In this document: one piece after another, positions 1-11,788 of the stretch
How the letters are laid out: each line of letters begins with the position of its first letter
Position numbering within the stretch: position 1 is the first letter of the stretch
Assembly (NCBI GenBank): GCA_022579005.1
Contig: MU401479.1
Coordinates: forward strand, 7,297-71,296
Source of the DNA: Poronia punctata
Taxonomy: Eukaryota; Ascomycota; Sordariomycetes; Xylariales; Xylariaceae
Direction of reading: 5' to 3'
Length of the DNA: 64,000 nt
Translations under genes and position numbers: made by a program
The notes under the pieces: model-generated
The model's database searches: none
Seen by the model: the letters and a program-made list of their open reading frames with translations, nothing else
Told to the model about the DNA's origin: nothing

Positions 1-100
1 TCCCCCCCCCCTTTTCTCCTCCCCCCCCCCCCCCCCCCCCACCCCCCCAACCACCCCCCCCCCCCCCCCGCCCCCGCCGCCGCCCCCCCCCCCCCCCCCA
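1..100. repeat. poly-C low-complexity tract at window edge
   Basis: The first 100 bases are almost pure C with a few T, A and G. Normal-looking sequence begins at about 101. It resembles the poly-C sequence next to the N gap near 53.7 kb, so it may mark a poorly resolved contig end. No coding signal is seen here, nor between 101 and 632. Confidence 0.8.
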
Positions 101-632
101 TGAAAGTATTTTGCAATATCTACCTACTACCAATGGGATCAGGATCCAATTGCTTTAATACGTCTTTCAACTACGACAACAACAACGACGAGGACGAGAG
201 AAGATTCCCCTCTCGGGAGCATTTAGGTCAGGTTCGTCAGATCGAGTGAGCATCAAGGGCCAAGGGAGCAGTCCACAAATGTGCTTGCTTGTTTGTATGA
301 CTTCGACTGCGGCTGCGGCTGCAACATCCCGAACATTTTGGGGACGGACGCGCCGTGACTCGCATGCTTGCCTAAGTGACCTAGCTAGCTGTACATGTTC
401 CCTGCCAAGGTCAGGGTCAGGGGACGCCCGTTTCCCGGTAAACTCGTTCTCGCAATCCCGAAAATGAATGCTGGTCTAAATACGATGCTTTTTGTGACAC
501 AACAGCATAGCATCAGGCCGAGTTATTTTTAAGTCGGTTGGTTCCCTCCTTCTTTCCCATAACAAACGAAAGGAAAGCCGGTTTACTCTTCAATCACGTT
601 TAGATTAGATCCCCGTCTATCTACTGAAAAAA

Positions 633-1507
633 ATGGCGCTGACCGGCGTACCTCATCAAATGGCTGACCATCAGACAAAGTTGAAGGCGAGGCAGTCGTC
701 ACCTTGCAACTGCATTCGCACTCTAACTATATCAAGACCGGAAACGACGACTGTTGAGGTATTAACTCTGGGCGATGGCGCTACCAAGGTCACTATCGTA
801 CCCGGGCCGGTAGTACCTGCTCCGGAGTCGTCTAATCGAACTCCAAGTTACGTTGGGCCGGTCCTGAGTGTGGTAGTAGTTCTGGTTGTATGTCTATTGG
901 CCTTTTGGCTCTGTTGGCGAGGTACACACCAAATAAAACTGCAATCGACGACAACGTTATCAACAACTGATCATGTTACTCGGCAGGCTGTGCCCGTTCG
1001 AGAGCTTCGAGCAGTAGGAGCACGACAGGAAGTACCTCGAGTAACCCGCCAAATAACGGCGGCCCAGGGAGAATAAACCTACGAAGAGGTCATGCGGGCA
1101 AGAGGGGTCCAGGTGCTCGGGGTTTAGGTATTAGAAAATTAGGTAATCGGGGTGGAAGCCCAAGGACCGCCGACTCGGATACGGGCAGTTCCACAACTCC
1201 ATCACATAATGGGGGCACCGAAGACCGGGCGAACAAGGGCGCTGAAGGGAAAGCGGCCAATTCACGACATCCTTTCCCGGGCACTCCGGGGGCGCCCCTT
1301 CCACCAGGTATCCCACCGCAGGGCTTCATGGGTGGGCACCCTCCTGGGAACGGCACAATTCCCCCGTCGATGGGTGTGGGGTTGGGAATGGGAATGCCCC
1401 CGGGCTCCGGTGGTCCACCGATGATGGGACGAGGTGGCGGTCCGCCACCAACACTGCCCATGATAGGCAGGGGTGGGCCACCGCCTATGCCTTGGCAGGG
1501 AACATGA
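633..1507 (+). CDS. single-pass membrane protein with Gly/Pro-rich cytoplasmic tail
   Basis: I do not recognise the family. The model has two exons, 633-921 and 987-1507, giving 269 aa. The 65-nt intron has a GTACAC donor, a CTGAT branch-like site and a CAG acceptor. Removing it joins the frame carrying the membrane segment to a second frame that stays open to the TGA at 1505-1507. Residues 1-73 are Ser/Thr-rich with one N-glycosylation sequon (N68-R-T). Residues about 74-95 form a strongly hydrophobic helix followed by W-R-G. The tail is Arg/Ser-rich, then a repetitive Gly/Pro/Met region ending in PMPWQGT. Without splicing the frame stops at 1076. The start has a good context (A at -3, G at +4). 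The stop lies 132 bp from the convergent transporter gene. A plasma-membrane or endomembrane anchor with an exposed N-terminus is inferred; the function is unknown. Confidence 0.7.
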
Positions 1508-1639
1508 GGACCTGGACAGCTGCCCAAAGTGGTAGAACGAGTCCCTAGATGCCCAAGCAACAACAACAGGGGTTCGCGTGATATATAATCATTAAAATAT
1601 GCTGATTAGTAGTGTGCTGCCAATGTTGAGAGTGATGTA

Positions 1640-2626
1640 CTATGACACAAAGCCATCGAAGAGCCTGACGCACAGGACTGCGGCGACAGCTGCAATACCT
1701 CCCAAAACCACCATCCTGACCCCTTCCCATAAGCCAGGTCTAATTACATCCCATCGGCGTATCCGTCTTTCTGCTGTCGTCGAACCCCAACCTGGGCTTG
1801 AAGGAGTCGTGAGCAACACACACTCTTTCGTAAAGCCAAAAATGAATAGGGCCGAGAGACAGATAACAAAGCTACATATCAACCCACTGCTCACTCTATT
1901 GACGAAGAAATAGGGGCCCAGCGGCAATAAACCACCTAGAAGATACCCAAGCGCTATCGAGAGGCCAGAGAGAAACGGGGATGTCTTGGTGGGTTGAGGC
2001 TCCGGTTCGCCCCTTGCGTAGATGCTTTCGTGCACTAGCTTGGAAACCTCGGGCGAGGATTCGATATGGGCTACAATACTTTGGAGCAAGTCCGAAGGCA
2101 ACCGCAGAGGAGCCAAATAATTGTCGACTTCCGAATCCCGACTTGCGGGCGTTGCCGCTGCCATTGATGACGGACCAGCCAGCGCCCCCTCTCCACCGTC
2201 GTCGCTAGATCTAGCTCTTGTCCCTGATCGACATTCGCTCTGGGCGGCATCTTGCCTTTGTTCCCCTCTTGCGGCAAGGTAGCCACCGATACCCATGCTG
2301 ATACAGCCGGCGCATATTTCTGCCATTCCGGCGTAAATGACCGTCTTAGTGTCGCCCAGAGACGAGAGCCCTGCCGTCAGGGCAAATGGTACGGTAAGCC
2401 CATCAGCGAAGCCGAGTGTAAAGTCGGCAAGGAAGCGGGAAGTGGATGGACGACCCCGAGGGATGGCCGTGTTGTCATGGTTGAGTTGGTCATCTTCAAC
2501 CGACCGAGTGTCGGGAGAGTCGAGCTTATCTGATGTCGTGGGCAGTGCAGAATACGACGGGAAGGCCTGGTGCGGGCTGTCTACACGCCCCTGACCCCAG
2601 CCAGCAATGCGGTCTAACAACCCCAT
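1640..2626 (-). CDS. ccc1: CCC1/VIT1-family vacuolar iron (Fe2+/Mn2+) transporter
   Basis: This is a single exon of 328 aa. Residues 72-90 (FADGLTVPFALTAGLSSLG) are the hallmark first membrane segment of the Ccc1/VIT family, followed by a second segment ending GIGGYLAAR. After a long Ser/acidic cytosolic loop (about 120-215) three more hydrophobic segments follow (SGLSIALGYLLGGLLPLG, GLICSFVICLSALFIFG and VRMVVLGGIAAVAAVLC). That is the usual five-helix layout. Family members move cytosolic iron or manganese into the vacuole for storage and detoxification. The start is the first ATG of a clean frame, with a hydrophilic N-terminal tail of about 65 residues. The 3' end converges on the membrane-protein gene at 633-1507. 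Family assignment is strong; the exact metal is inferred. Confidence 0.92.
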   Translation of the reverse strand: MGLLDRIAGWGQGRVDSPHQAFPSYSALPTTSDKLDSPDTRSVEDDQLNHDNTAIPRGRPSTSRFLADFTLGFADGLTVPFALTAGLSSLGDTKTVIYAGMAEICAGCISMGIGGYLAARGEQRQDAAQSECRSGTRARSSDDGGEGALAGPSSMAAATPASRDSEVDNYLAPLRLPSDLLQSIVAHIESSPEVSKLVHESIYARGEPEPQPTKTSPFLSGLSIALGYLLGGLLPLGPYFFVNRVSSGLICSFVICLSALFIFGFTKECVLLTTPSSPGWGSTTAERRIRRWDVIRPGLWEGVRMVVLGGIAAVAAVLCVRLFDGFVS

Positions 2627-4351
2627 CGTCTGTCGGTTATTGGTCGATATATACCAGTATCAACTGGCAGTGTGAAGTGGGAGGGTCCACAGCATACGTC
2701 AAGGGACTCGAGAGTTCCTGAAAGATTAAGCCCTGTTGGCAACGCGTTTTTGTAGCCGACCAAAGACACGGCCACATAAGCTTCTAGGTTTAGGTGTGAT
2801 TGGTATCTTGTAGCTAGTAGAGGTAGGTAGGAATTCATGTTTTCTTGACGGCTGATCGATCTCTTGTTCAACATGTCCCCAGTCTAAGCTAACCTAGGAC
2901 TAAGTGTAGAACTTGGTTAAGGCAAGGTTATCGTTGCCCTCGACTTGCACCTGGCGTCATTATGATTTGTTCATTGGCAGGTGCCTTACTTACGGATTGG
3001 AATTGGGGAAGTCGCCTTTTTCAAATGACACCGCCAACAGCGACCCGTCTTAAAGAGTTGGAAGAGAAACACGATGGATCGACCAATTCCAACCCAAAGA
3101 CTTTTAACAAGTGCCACATGGGTTCTCTGAGCTTCCTGAATGGTACAAGAAGTGGCCGGGGGCGGAAAGCAGTACGTCTAGCGTCATGTTGGCAACGGCC
3201 TGCAACGGTCGACCTAACACTCCCTTCCTTCCTTCCTTCCTACCAGTACCAGCCCCGCAGCGTACAAGACCTCTTTCGGGTAGCCTTATCCCAGATTACG
3301 ACCCCGCACACTCCGTTGTTGTCCCCGGATTGCCAATGCTTAGTCGTGGAATCTACACGTGCCTATCGCGTCTTTCACCATTCGAGAATAAGACATATAA
3401 CTTACGATTAGGTACTAGAAGGTATCATTCGACTTTGAAGGTTGGCGTCCATTAAGGTGCTTCGCCTTGTTTACCTACAACCTAGGTAGCTCTTCGGCTT
3501 GAACTGATATGTGAACTTGGCTATTACGGATGTTTATGTACTAAACAGCACGAGCCAAGATTTAGGACGGGCAAAATGTCTGTCAAACGTCACCAAGACC
3601 TGAAATAAGCCTCATGCCCATCTTCTAACCTAGGCATTCCGGCTCAGCATACATAGCGCTTTACCCAAGACCGTGTAGGGCGCTTCTTGGCGTCATCAGA
3701 ATGTCGGCTGTTTAGACTGAATATCCCCGCAATCTTTTCCGCAGGATCATACGTAACATTGCCAACTTTTGTCGTTCATCTCCTTTCCAACAAGTAGACA
3801 TTCTTACCTACTTGTAAATACACCTACATCTATCCTCTGGCCGTTTGCCTAAACCCCGCAGGGCCCGCCTGCCAAACACATGATCAGTGTGACGGGGAAG
3901 GAAGGTAACAATTGCAACCAAGGCACTTGAACTTTGCTCACTTACAACTACAGTTACTAAGGATGCTGGAAAATACGATGATATGGTGGATTCAATTGAT
4001 GAGGGGAATTGGAGGGCAAACCAATGGCGATCGTCATATCAGCATCCAAGTGAATATCCCAATATGCAACCAGTTCTATTAAGGCAGCTCAATCTGGGTT
4101 TTGAACAGCAAACCCCAACTTGGATGTGGGTATCGGAAGCGCCCCCTGGTCGGCCTGTGGTTGCCGTCCCAAATTCTCCAAATTACAATATGCGGCACTG
4201 CGGCAGCTAGACCCTGATCTAACCTTGGCTACATAATGTCGATACGCGCCTTTCTCTCGTCCCCTCACCCTCCCCTCGTCTCACTTGTTGCCGCAAGCTG
4301 GGTCTGGGTTGGAGTAAAATCAGGACAAGCCTTGATATCAGACCGTTAAAG
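2627..4351. other. intergenic region between divergent transporter and phosphatase genes
   Basis: About 1.7 kb separates the iron transporter (leftward) from the acid phosphatase (rightward), so it should hold both promoters. Short overlapping frames are present, but none has recognisable protein features. A reverse CCAAT box lies at 2639-2643, only about 13 bp before the transporter ATG. A CT-rich stretch at about 4250-4300 may be the leader of the phosphatase gene. Confidence 0.5.
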
Positions 4352-5686
4352 ATGCGTTCCTTCATTTCGCCCGCGTTGCTTCTTGCTGGCGGCGTAGTTG
4401 CACAGTACGAGAATCTGTACACTGCAACAGGTACTGCCGAGGTGGCCGCTGCTGCTGCCACTGCATTGACTTCGAGCCCGACCAGCCATGTCAAGGGCAA
4501 GGCGTTTGATAGAATCGCCATCGTCTGGCTTGAGAATACCAACTATGAAATGGCTGTCAACGATCGTATGTTGCGTCCACTCTGTCCCTATTAGCGGCCT
4601 GTTGCGTACAGCCTCGGAGCTCCCAACCCCGTGACTCGGCCGCTTCCAAGTTTCTAACGTGGCTTAACAGCAAATCTTGCCTGGCTCGTGAAAAGGGGAA
4701 TCAATCTAGCCGGCTATCACGCCGTCACACATCCTTCGCAGCCCAATTATGTCGCTTCCATCGGAGGCGATTATTTTGGCATGCAGAACGACGACTTTAC
4801 GCAGATTGACGGAAACGTATCGACCGTCATCGACCTCCTAGAAGACAAAGGCATCTCGTGGGGCCACTACCAGGAGGACCAACCTTTCAGCGGCTTCGAA
4901 GGCAATGAGTGGGTGAACCAGGAGAATGGCAAGAACGACTATGTGCGGAAGCACAATCCGGCCATGAATTTCAACTCCAACGCTGCTAAGCTCGACCGAC
5001 TATCCGTCATCAAGAACCTGACCATGTTCTACAAGGATCTCGAGGAAGAGAAGCTCCCGCAGTGGATGTTCATCACGCCCAACATGACGAGCGACGGCCA
5101 CGACTCGGACGTAACCGTGGCCGGAGCCTGGACGCGCAACTTCCTCGAGCCTCTGCTGGATGACAAGCGGTTTATGCAGAACACGCTCGTCCTAGTCACC
5201 TTTGACGAGAACGAGACCTACACGACGCAGAACCGGGTGTTGGGTATTTTATTGGGCGATGCCATCCCCAAGGAGCTCGTAGGCACCACCGACAACAACT
5301 TTTACAACCACTACAGCAACATCGCCACTGTCTCTGCCAACTGGGACCTCCACACCCTCGGACGCTGGGATGTCGGCGCCAACGTGTTCAAGCTCGTAGC
5401 CGATAAGACGGGCGATGTCGTTCGCCCGTGGGAAGGCAAGATTGAGCTCGAGAACCGGTATTTCAACTTTTCCTATGCGGGCGTCTTCAACACGGACGGC
5501 GGAAACGCCAGGTACCCCGCCCCCAATCTCTGCTACAAGAGCCCGGCCGGCCGTACCGTGCACCCCAGCATCAAGAAGACCTGGAAGGGTAGTCCGGCTC
5601 CATCGTACTATCACACCAGGCTGGCTATCCCCGACGGACTGAACCCACCTAAGGATTATACCCCAAACCCCTCGACATTTGAGTGA
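4352..5686 (+). CDS. secreted acid phosphatase, phosphoesterase family (PhoA-like)
   Basis: The two exons are 4352-4565 and 4671-5686 (409 aa). The 105-nt intron runs from a GTATGT donor to TTAACAG. Residues 1-18 form a signal peptide, with likely cleavage near VVA-Q. The mature part has the motifs of the PF04185-type phosphoesterases that include fungal phosphate-repressible acid phosphatases: IVWLENTNYEMA, HPSQPNYVAS, GHDSDVTVAGAW, VTFDENETY and FYNHYSNIATVSANW. The acidic and His residues in these motifs are the expected metal and phosphate ligands. Several N-glycosylation sequons fit secretion. It should release inorganic phosphate from organic esters outside the cell or in the wall. Regulation by phosphate starvation is usual in the family, but I found no CACGTG-type site just upstream. 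The intron phase and the protein continuity across it support the model. Confidence 0.92.
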
Positions 5687-7328
5687 ACAGCTGCGGTGTA
5701 GGACCTAGATCTAATTAGCCATTAATACCGAGGACCGGACTATTATGTTTTAAAGCGTCAAGGAAGTGACCAGGAACACTGGTGTTGAAGCTTCCAGGCT
5801 TGTACATTTGATAATCATCTGGATTATGGGGTGCGCGCATATGTATTCGAAGATACATGACGAAATAATGATCCAAAATCCAAGCGGCCAAGCTTGGTCC
5901 GGGACCAACAGGATAATAAAGACAAACTTGCTCCGATAAACAAGATCAGGTAATCAGCTACAGGTACCGCCCTGGTGTAAAAATTCACGGTGCCTACGAC
6001 AGGATTAGTAAATAGTAAACACGAGACCAATCCGTTCTGTCTACATACCTCTATAACCTAAGATAGACGTTAAAATTCTACTACTACTACATACCTCTAT
6101 AGTCTAGGGAATGAATGGTCAACGACAAAGCATATATTCTTCAGCCTTCTCCTTAAACACCTCCCTAACCTCCTAGGATAGTAGGTATCGTTACGTATCT
6201 CCGCCTAGGTACCTATTCCGATGCTGCACAAACAGTCAAGCTTCCCTTACATCGTAACACTTCCCTATACATATACGCGAAGTCAGATGCCACGTTACGG
6301 ATAACTCGAAAACGCAGCGTCTCATGTATTATATTCTGTTTCTTTACTGCCTGACAGGAGGTATCTAGTCTAAGGTGACCTCTAGGCATGTAAACAACTT
6401 CTGCATATATTCACCTCTAATCGCGACAGCTCGCTCCAACCCAGTATCAGAATTGCAACTAGAATAGACTAGATGATCATAACTTCTGTGTATATCCTCG
6501 TGGGAAGGTCATCATCCAGCAACCACCACCTACGACTTTTGATTGATCACCGATTTATTAGGTATCTGCTAACCTACCTAAGTGATTAGGGGATAAAATA
6601 GGACCCAACCGATAGATACATGACATGACATGAAACGCAAAACTATAAGGTCTGTGGTCGATTTATCAGTATTATACGGTATGTAGGTTAACGTAACTTA
6701 GCCTAGCAGCTTCTACGAGTATCTCGATGTTAATTAGTAAAAGTAATCACGTCACGTCGTTCAATCCAGTCAGTCAACCTCGTTTCGTCATCTAGTCTAC
6801 CTTACCTAGCCTATACCCAAAAACAAAACAATTGCATCTCCATCTCCATCTCCATCTCCATCTCGATTCCCCATCCCTCCCCCCTAGTTTACATATAACC
6901 CACATCCCCCCCTGAACTGATCGAATACGAGGTTTGGGAATTGTCAAATCAAATGAGAGAGAAGAAGAGTTGTAGTAGGTAGGTATCCCAACCTAGCCGC
7001 TAGACTAGACTAACTTAGTAATTACTCCACAACACCAAAACAGATGCCGGAGGGCCTAGAACCTTGAACCTACCCACCCCTCTCTCTCTCTCTCTCTCCC
7101 TCCCCTGTGACCCTCCTCTTTTTCAAACCAATCCCAAGTCGATTTCTTTGGTGTTGGGTCTGTCTAGATCGAGAGAGAAAAAAAAAAGTAGATAGATAGA
7201 TGTATAATGAAAAACTATAGGTCGATCTAACATGTCGATCTTGTCGGGGGGCCCTGTGAATTAGTTACTGTTTTTTAATACTTGCAGTTTTTTGTATATA
7301 TGTTACCCTACCACCCTACTTAAACCTA

Positions 7329-8399
7329 CCTTAGCAGGACTCCTAGCTAGCTAACAAGCCCTGCGCAAAGGTTGTGGTATAGCAAGCTAACCTAGGTTTA
7401 TAAAGGTGACATAGGTTACAAGCCTTGTACAAAGTCAACAAGCTTTGCAAATCTAACAACCTTTGCAAAATTGTCTACTATTAGGTGCGCTATAATAAAC
7501 CTAGTGTTTACTATAAAGGTACTAAAATTTACTAAAAAGGTACTATTGCAATTACTTTATACTAACGCTATATATATATACTTACTACCCTCTTAATGCT
7601 ACTACCTTACTTCTTAAAGCTATTATAACTATTACCTACTTCTTAATGCTACTATAACTATTACCTAACCTACTTACTTACCTCCTAATGCTACTATAAC
7701 TGCTATAGTTTTTATAGCTATATAGCTAATATGTTAGCTAAGGTAACGCGTTGTTAACAGCTGTTATATGTACATTTAGTGCTTAGTTAATTAACTAGGT
7801 TAATTTAATTTAGGTTAATTTATTTAAGTTAATCTAAGTTAATTTAAGTTAATCTAAGTTAATTTAAGTTAATCTAAGTTAATCTAAGTTAATCTAAGTT
7901 AATCTAAGTTAATCTAGGTTAATTAAGCTATACGCTTGCTAAAAAAACTTTAAATAACCTAGTGCGCTATAAAATTCTGTATATAATTAGTTATACATAT
8001 TAGTCTTAGCTATAAGTAGCCAGCTTGCATAAATTAAAAGTAATAGTAGTAAGAAAAGTAAAAAAGGTAAAAATACATAGGTAAAAAAGGTAAAAAATGC
8101 AAAGGCTAAAGTTTTTTAAAAGTATAGCTATAGCTATACTAACATGCAAAGTAAGCTTTTTTAACCTTAAAAAAAAAATAACCTTAAAAAAGAAAAAAGT
8201 ACGCAAATAGTTATAGTAATTAAATAGCATACTGCTTGCTATATTTTATTTCTATATACCTTGCTAAGTAAATTATATAAGTAAGTACTTAACAATCGAC
8301 CTCTAGCAAGCCTTGCAAAATAAACAAGCCTTACAGCCCTTGTACAGGCCTTGTAGTCCTTGCGCAAGGCTTGTTAGCTAACCAGGACTCCCGCTAAGG
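7329..8399. mobile_element. decayed TIR DNA transposon / MITE flanked by TA, AT-rich
   Basis: Terminal inverted repeats of about 42 bp lie at 7329-7370 and 8358-8399. Both begin CCTTAGC and share the core TAGCTAACAAGCC. I count 36 of 42 matches, and five of the six differences are transitions. A TA dinucleotide flanks each end (7327-7328 and 8400-8401), as with Tc1/mariner insertion; a wider AACCT is also shared by both flanks. Subterminal copies of a CAAGCCTTG-type motif occur inside both ends. The interior is very rich in TA, with no open frame, as expected after repeat-induced point mutation. It contains a 10-bp tandem repeat. The element is non-autonomous or dead. Confidence 0.8.
7821..7925. 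repeat. 10-bp tandem repeat (AATCTAAGTT units)
   Basis: About ten head-to-tail copies of a 10-bp unit, AATCTAAGTT with some AATTTAAGTT variants, lie inside the TA-flanked element. The period is exactly 10 bp, close to one helical turn. The variants differ by C/T, as RIP would produce. Confidence 0.9.
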
Positions 8400-11300
8400 T
8401 AACCTAGATAGATGCCTACGAGTAGGAGTACAGAAGATGAGATGAGGGAGGCTATGCGGATTGCCGGTAAATACGTTCACACCCTCACCTACCGTTTATG
8501 CCGCCTCCTAAAGTGGTAAGCTACATACCTTACTTACCTAACGTATCTACTCTCCTCGTACCTCGTGCGCCGAGTTACACAGACTTTTACCAACGGGAAA
8601 ATACCCGTGAACCAACGTACCGGTACCCCACCCTACTTTTAACCCTAGTCTAGGCGCATACCTACAAACCTACCTACTTGTTACCTACTGTAGGCAAACG
8701 TGCTGACAACATCGTCAATGTATAAGTACAGCTTAAATAAACAACCCAAACCTCGCGAGAAAATAAGCGACGGAATATAAAGTTAGAGAAAAGAAGGAGG
8801 AAAAAAAAGAGTGGGCTATCACTTGCTTCAAGAAGAAGAAGAGAATGCAACAGCTGAGGGGGCCTATACTACTCTAAGTTTAACAGACATATATATAGAT
8901 TACCTACATGTAGATAGACTAAGTAGGTACCTAGGTTAACCTTACTCCTCTATCTAACCTACCTTATACTCGGGAATACTACACTTACCCATAAAAACAT
9001 CTAACCAATCGATCAACTCAATCGACCATAAACCTGAATTAGAATCATTCCACATTATCCAATCACGGGGGATGATTTTTGGTCTTGTATGTACGTATGT
9101 ACGTCGTTGTAACCGGGTTTTTAGGTATCCGCCTACGATCGAAAATCCACCCATCCATCCCATCCTTATGTGATGGGGGGAAAAAAAGCCACTATCCACA
9201 CACACACACATCCAACCTACACTTTACACTTAACACATGCATAGATAGGTTAGGTTAGGTTAAGTAAAACAGGAAAAAAAAAAAAAAAGGCACGTACAGG
9301 ATACTTACTTACTTACACCCGTAATCTTTGTCTGACCTAGTTCATTGCATTGCATTGCATTGCATTGTCGCATTGCATTACTAACTAGGTACTTTAACTA
9401 CCCTAACCTTGGGTTGCATAGACGACATCTATCCATCTACCTACTTTACGTACATACTAAACCAAGAAAAAAAGTACCCGACAGTAGTTTAACTCCACCA
9501 TACCACAGTATACAGCTTTTTGTTAGTTTTCAGCTCAACTTAATAGAACCATGTACGTAATATATTATAGGTTGTAGTTTGATAAATGAATCAAGATAGG
9601 TTAGAGAGAGAGGAGAGGAGGAGCAGGAGCTAAAGCAGGATATAACACAAGCTCCTCTTTTTATATACAAGTAGGTAGGTGCACGTTATAGAGTGTATCA
9701 ACTTATTTATTAAAAAGAGGAGGTTTATAATGAAAAGTCATAGTGAATACTAGAGAGAGAGAGAGAGAGAGATAGGTAACACGTCCAAGATAATTTACTT
9801 ACCTAACCCAAGGTAGACAGAACAAGACATGTTTAAGAATAAAAGTAAAGAGTTTCTCAAAAACCAATGTGTCCTATTATCAATATACCTACCTAACCTT
9901 ACCAACTTACCCCTTGTAACATACCTTAGGTAAGTAGGTAATCATAGATACAATATAACCATTTCGGCTGTACTATATTAGTATGCCGATCTGATCCGAT
10001 GCAGTGCGGTGCGGTTAATAATCCACCTAAACCTAGATTTAAACCTCATCTACATTTTATCAACCGTAAGACTATCTACCTACCTACCTACCCATTTAGT
10101 AGGCCCTTTTCTTTACATAACCCCCGCTCTCTCATCATGCAATCATAGTAAAGAGATAAGGTACTTGGGTAAAGTAGATTAACTCTGCTGTGAAATGCAA
10201 ACATCGGTATACCTATATTACATAAGTTAAAAAAGTTCCTTGAAGTTTACAGTTTATGAATTGGGGGGGTGTGGGTTGAACTGACCTTACCCACTTATGT
10301 ATGTATTATATATATGTGGGTATGTACCTACATAACATTTTACCCCTGCATTGTAAATGACTGTTACTGTTACTTGTTACCATTTTACCATGGTTCTTTT
10401 ATTTGGAAATGATGTCCACGGGTAAAAGATGCGAGGAGTTTGTTAGTCACAGAAGCAAGGGGTACCTATTCAGGATGAGAGTGGGGGGCGGGGCGGGGCA
10501 GTGTGGTTTGGAATATGAAAAGTTCTTCTGTTGATATTTAGTATTAGTGGTAGTGTTGAGCTTTGTTGTTGGTGACCGTTAGACAAGGTAGTTTATTAGT
10601 GAGTCTAGTTATTGAAGTCATATTATGAGACGAACTACTGGTCAGTATCCTGGACTTCGCTTCGCGGCCTAACAAGTTTCATCCGGCAGACGGGGAAATT
10701 CGCTTCTGTCGCTGTAATGACTTGGAATATGAGACGGTTGTAGAGTGAGTGTGGTCTTTGCATGCTTGTTTGATGCCTTGCGTTTTGTATTATTGCTTTC
10801 TTCTACTTCTAACGGTAAGAGAAGGAAGAGATTGGGGAAGAGAGGAATAAAAGCAAGAGCAGACAAGAAACGCAAGAAAAAAAGATACCTCCCATGCCAA
10901 AGGCGTAAAGAGAAGTATAGAAAAAGAGAAAAAGAGATCGCACACCTCTTCATTACTCGCCCTGTACATTATCTGGAAGATAGTTGGTGATTCGGTGGGG
11001 AGGAGGGGGGGGATATCTATGAATGCATCATCATCAACTCGTCCGCCTGCTTCAATTATGCAACATAATCAATCATCTCTCATCAGTGGTTCCACCTTCC
11101 GGCAAAAACCACGGTGTCTCGCTATACAACAACGATAACAACAACAACAACAGCAGCAGCAGCAGCAGCAGAACCAATTTCAAGAAACGAACAATAATCA
11201 CGCCAGACTCGGAAACTGGATATTAACAAAATGCCTCCCCGCTTTCTCGTGTGATGATGTCTGTTCCCCACCTGCTTGTCTCCGAGTCTCATGCTGCGCC

Positions 11301-11788
11301 ACAAACTCCCCCTAACCCTTTCTTGTCCCCTTTGCTTTCCTTTTACCCACCCTGAAGCATGTTGCTAGGGAGAGAGGACAGCGAGGCGAACGAAGATCAA
11401 AATCAAAAGCTCGAAACAAAATAGCCACAGCGTAGCTTTATGGGGTCGTAGTAACGATAAGAAGTAAACGGAAGCCGATTATTAGGGACGTTGAAAAAAC
11501 AAACAATGTCTTTGGTATCGTCGCGCCAACTTCGAAAATGCAGGCACTGGCTTTGCCGTCAAACCTCCTTCCCACAGGAGTTGTCTTTCAACGTTTTGTA
11601 TATCCCACCAACGCCACCTGCAATGCAATATCGCCCCCCCGGAACCAAAGGGGGCGCGAGAAATGTAAATTAGTCGGGCATGTACATGTCGTGTATGTAG
11701 TGCATGCTCGGGGGGTCCGATCCTACCCATTTGACTGGCCAGGATAAAATGTCACTAGCAGTCCATCCGACCCACCGGGGACGTCGTA

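Larger units (their letters stand above)
5687..11788. other. 6 kb gene-poor AT-leaning region with repeats
   Basis: No credible gene is visible. The sequence is rich in CCTA/TAGG words and simple repeats: CATCTC units near 6835-6864, a CT run near 7080-7098, GCATT units near 9344-9379, GGTTA units near 9247-9265, a GA run near 9753-9772, and AAC/CAG units near 11140-11170. A transposon-like element occupies 7329-8399 and is listed separately. Short frames on both strands lack conserved features. Confidence 0.65.

Noticed and set aside
1090..1566. 158-codon Gly/Pro-rich minus-strand frame
   Set aside because: It is the reverse image of the Gly/Pro-rich tail of the membrane protein at 633-1507.
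2639..2643. Reverse CCAAT box before the iron transporter, as a possible CCAAT-complex/HapX iron-response site
   Set aside because: It lies only about 13 bp from the ATG, and the expected second half-site is not convincingly present.
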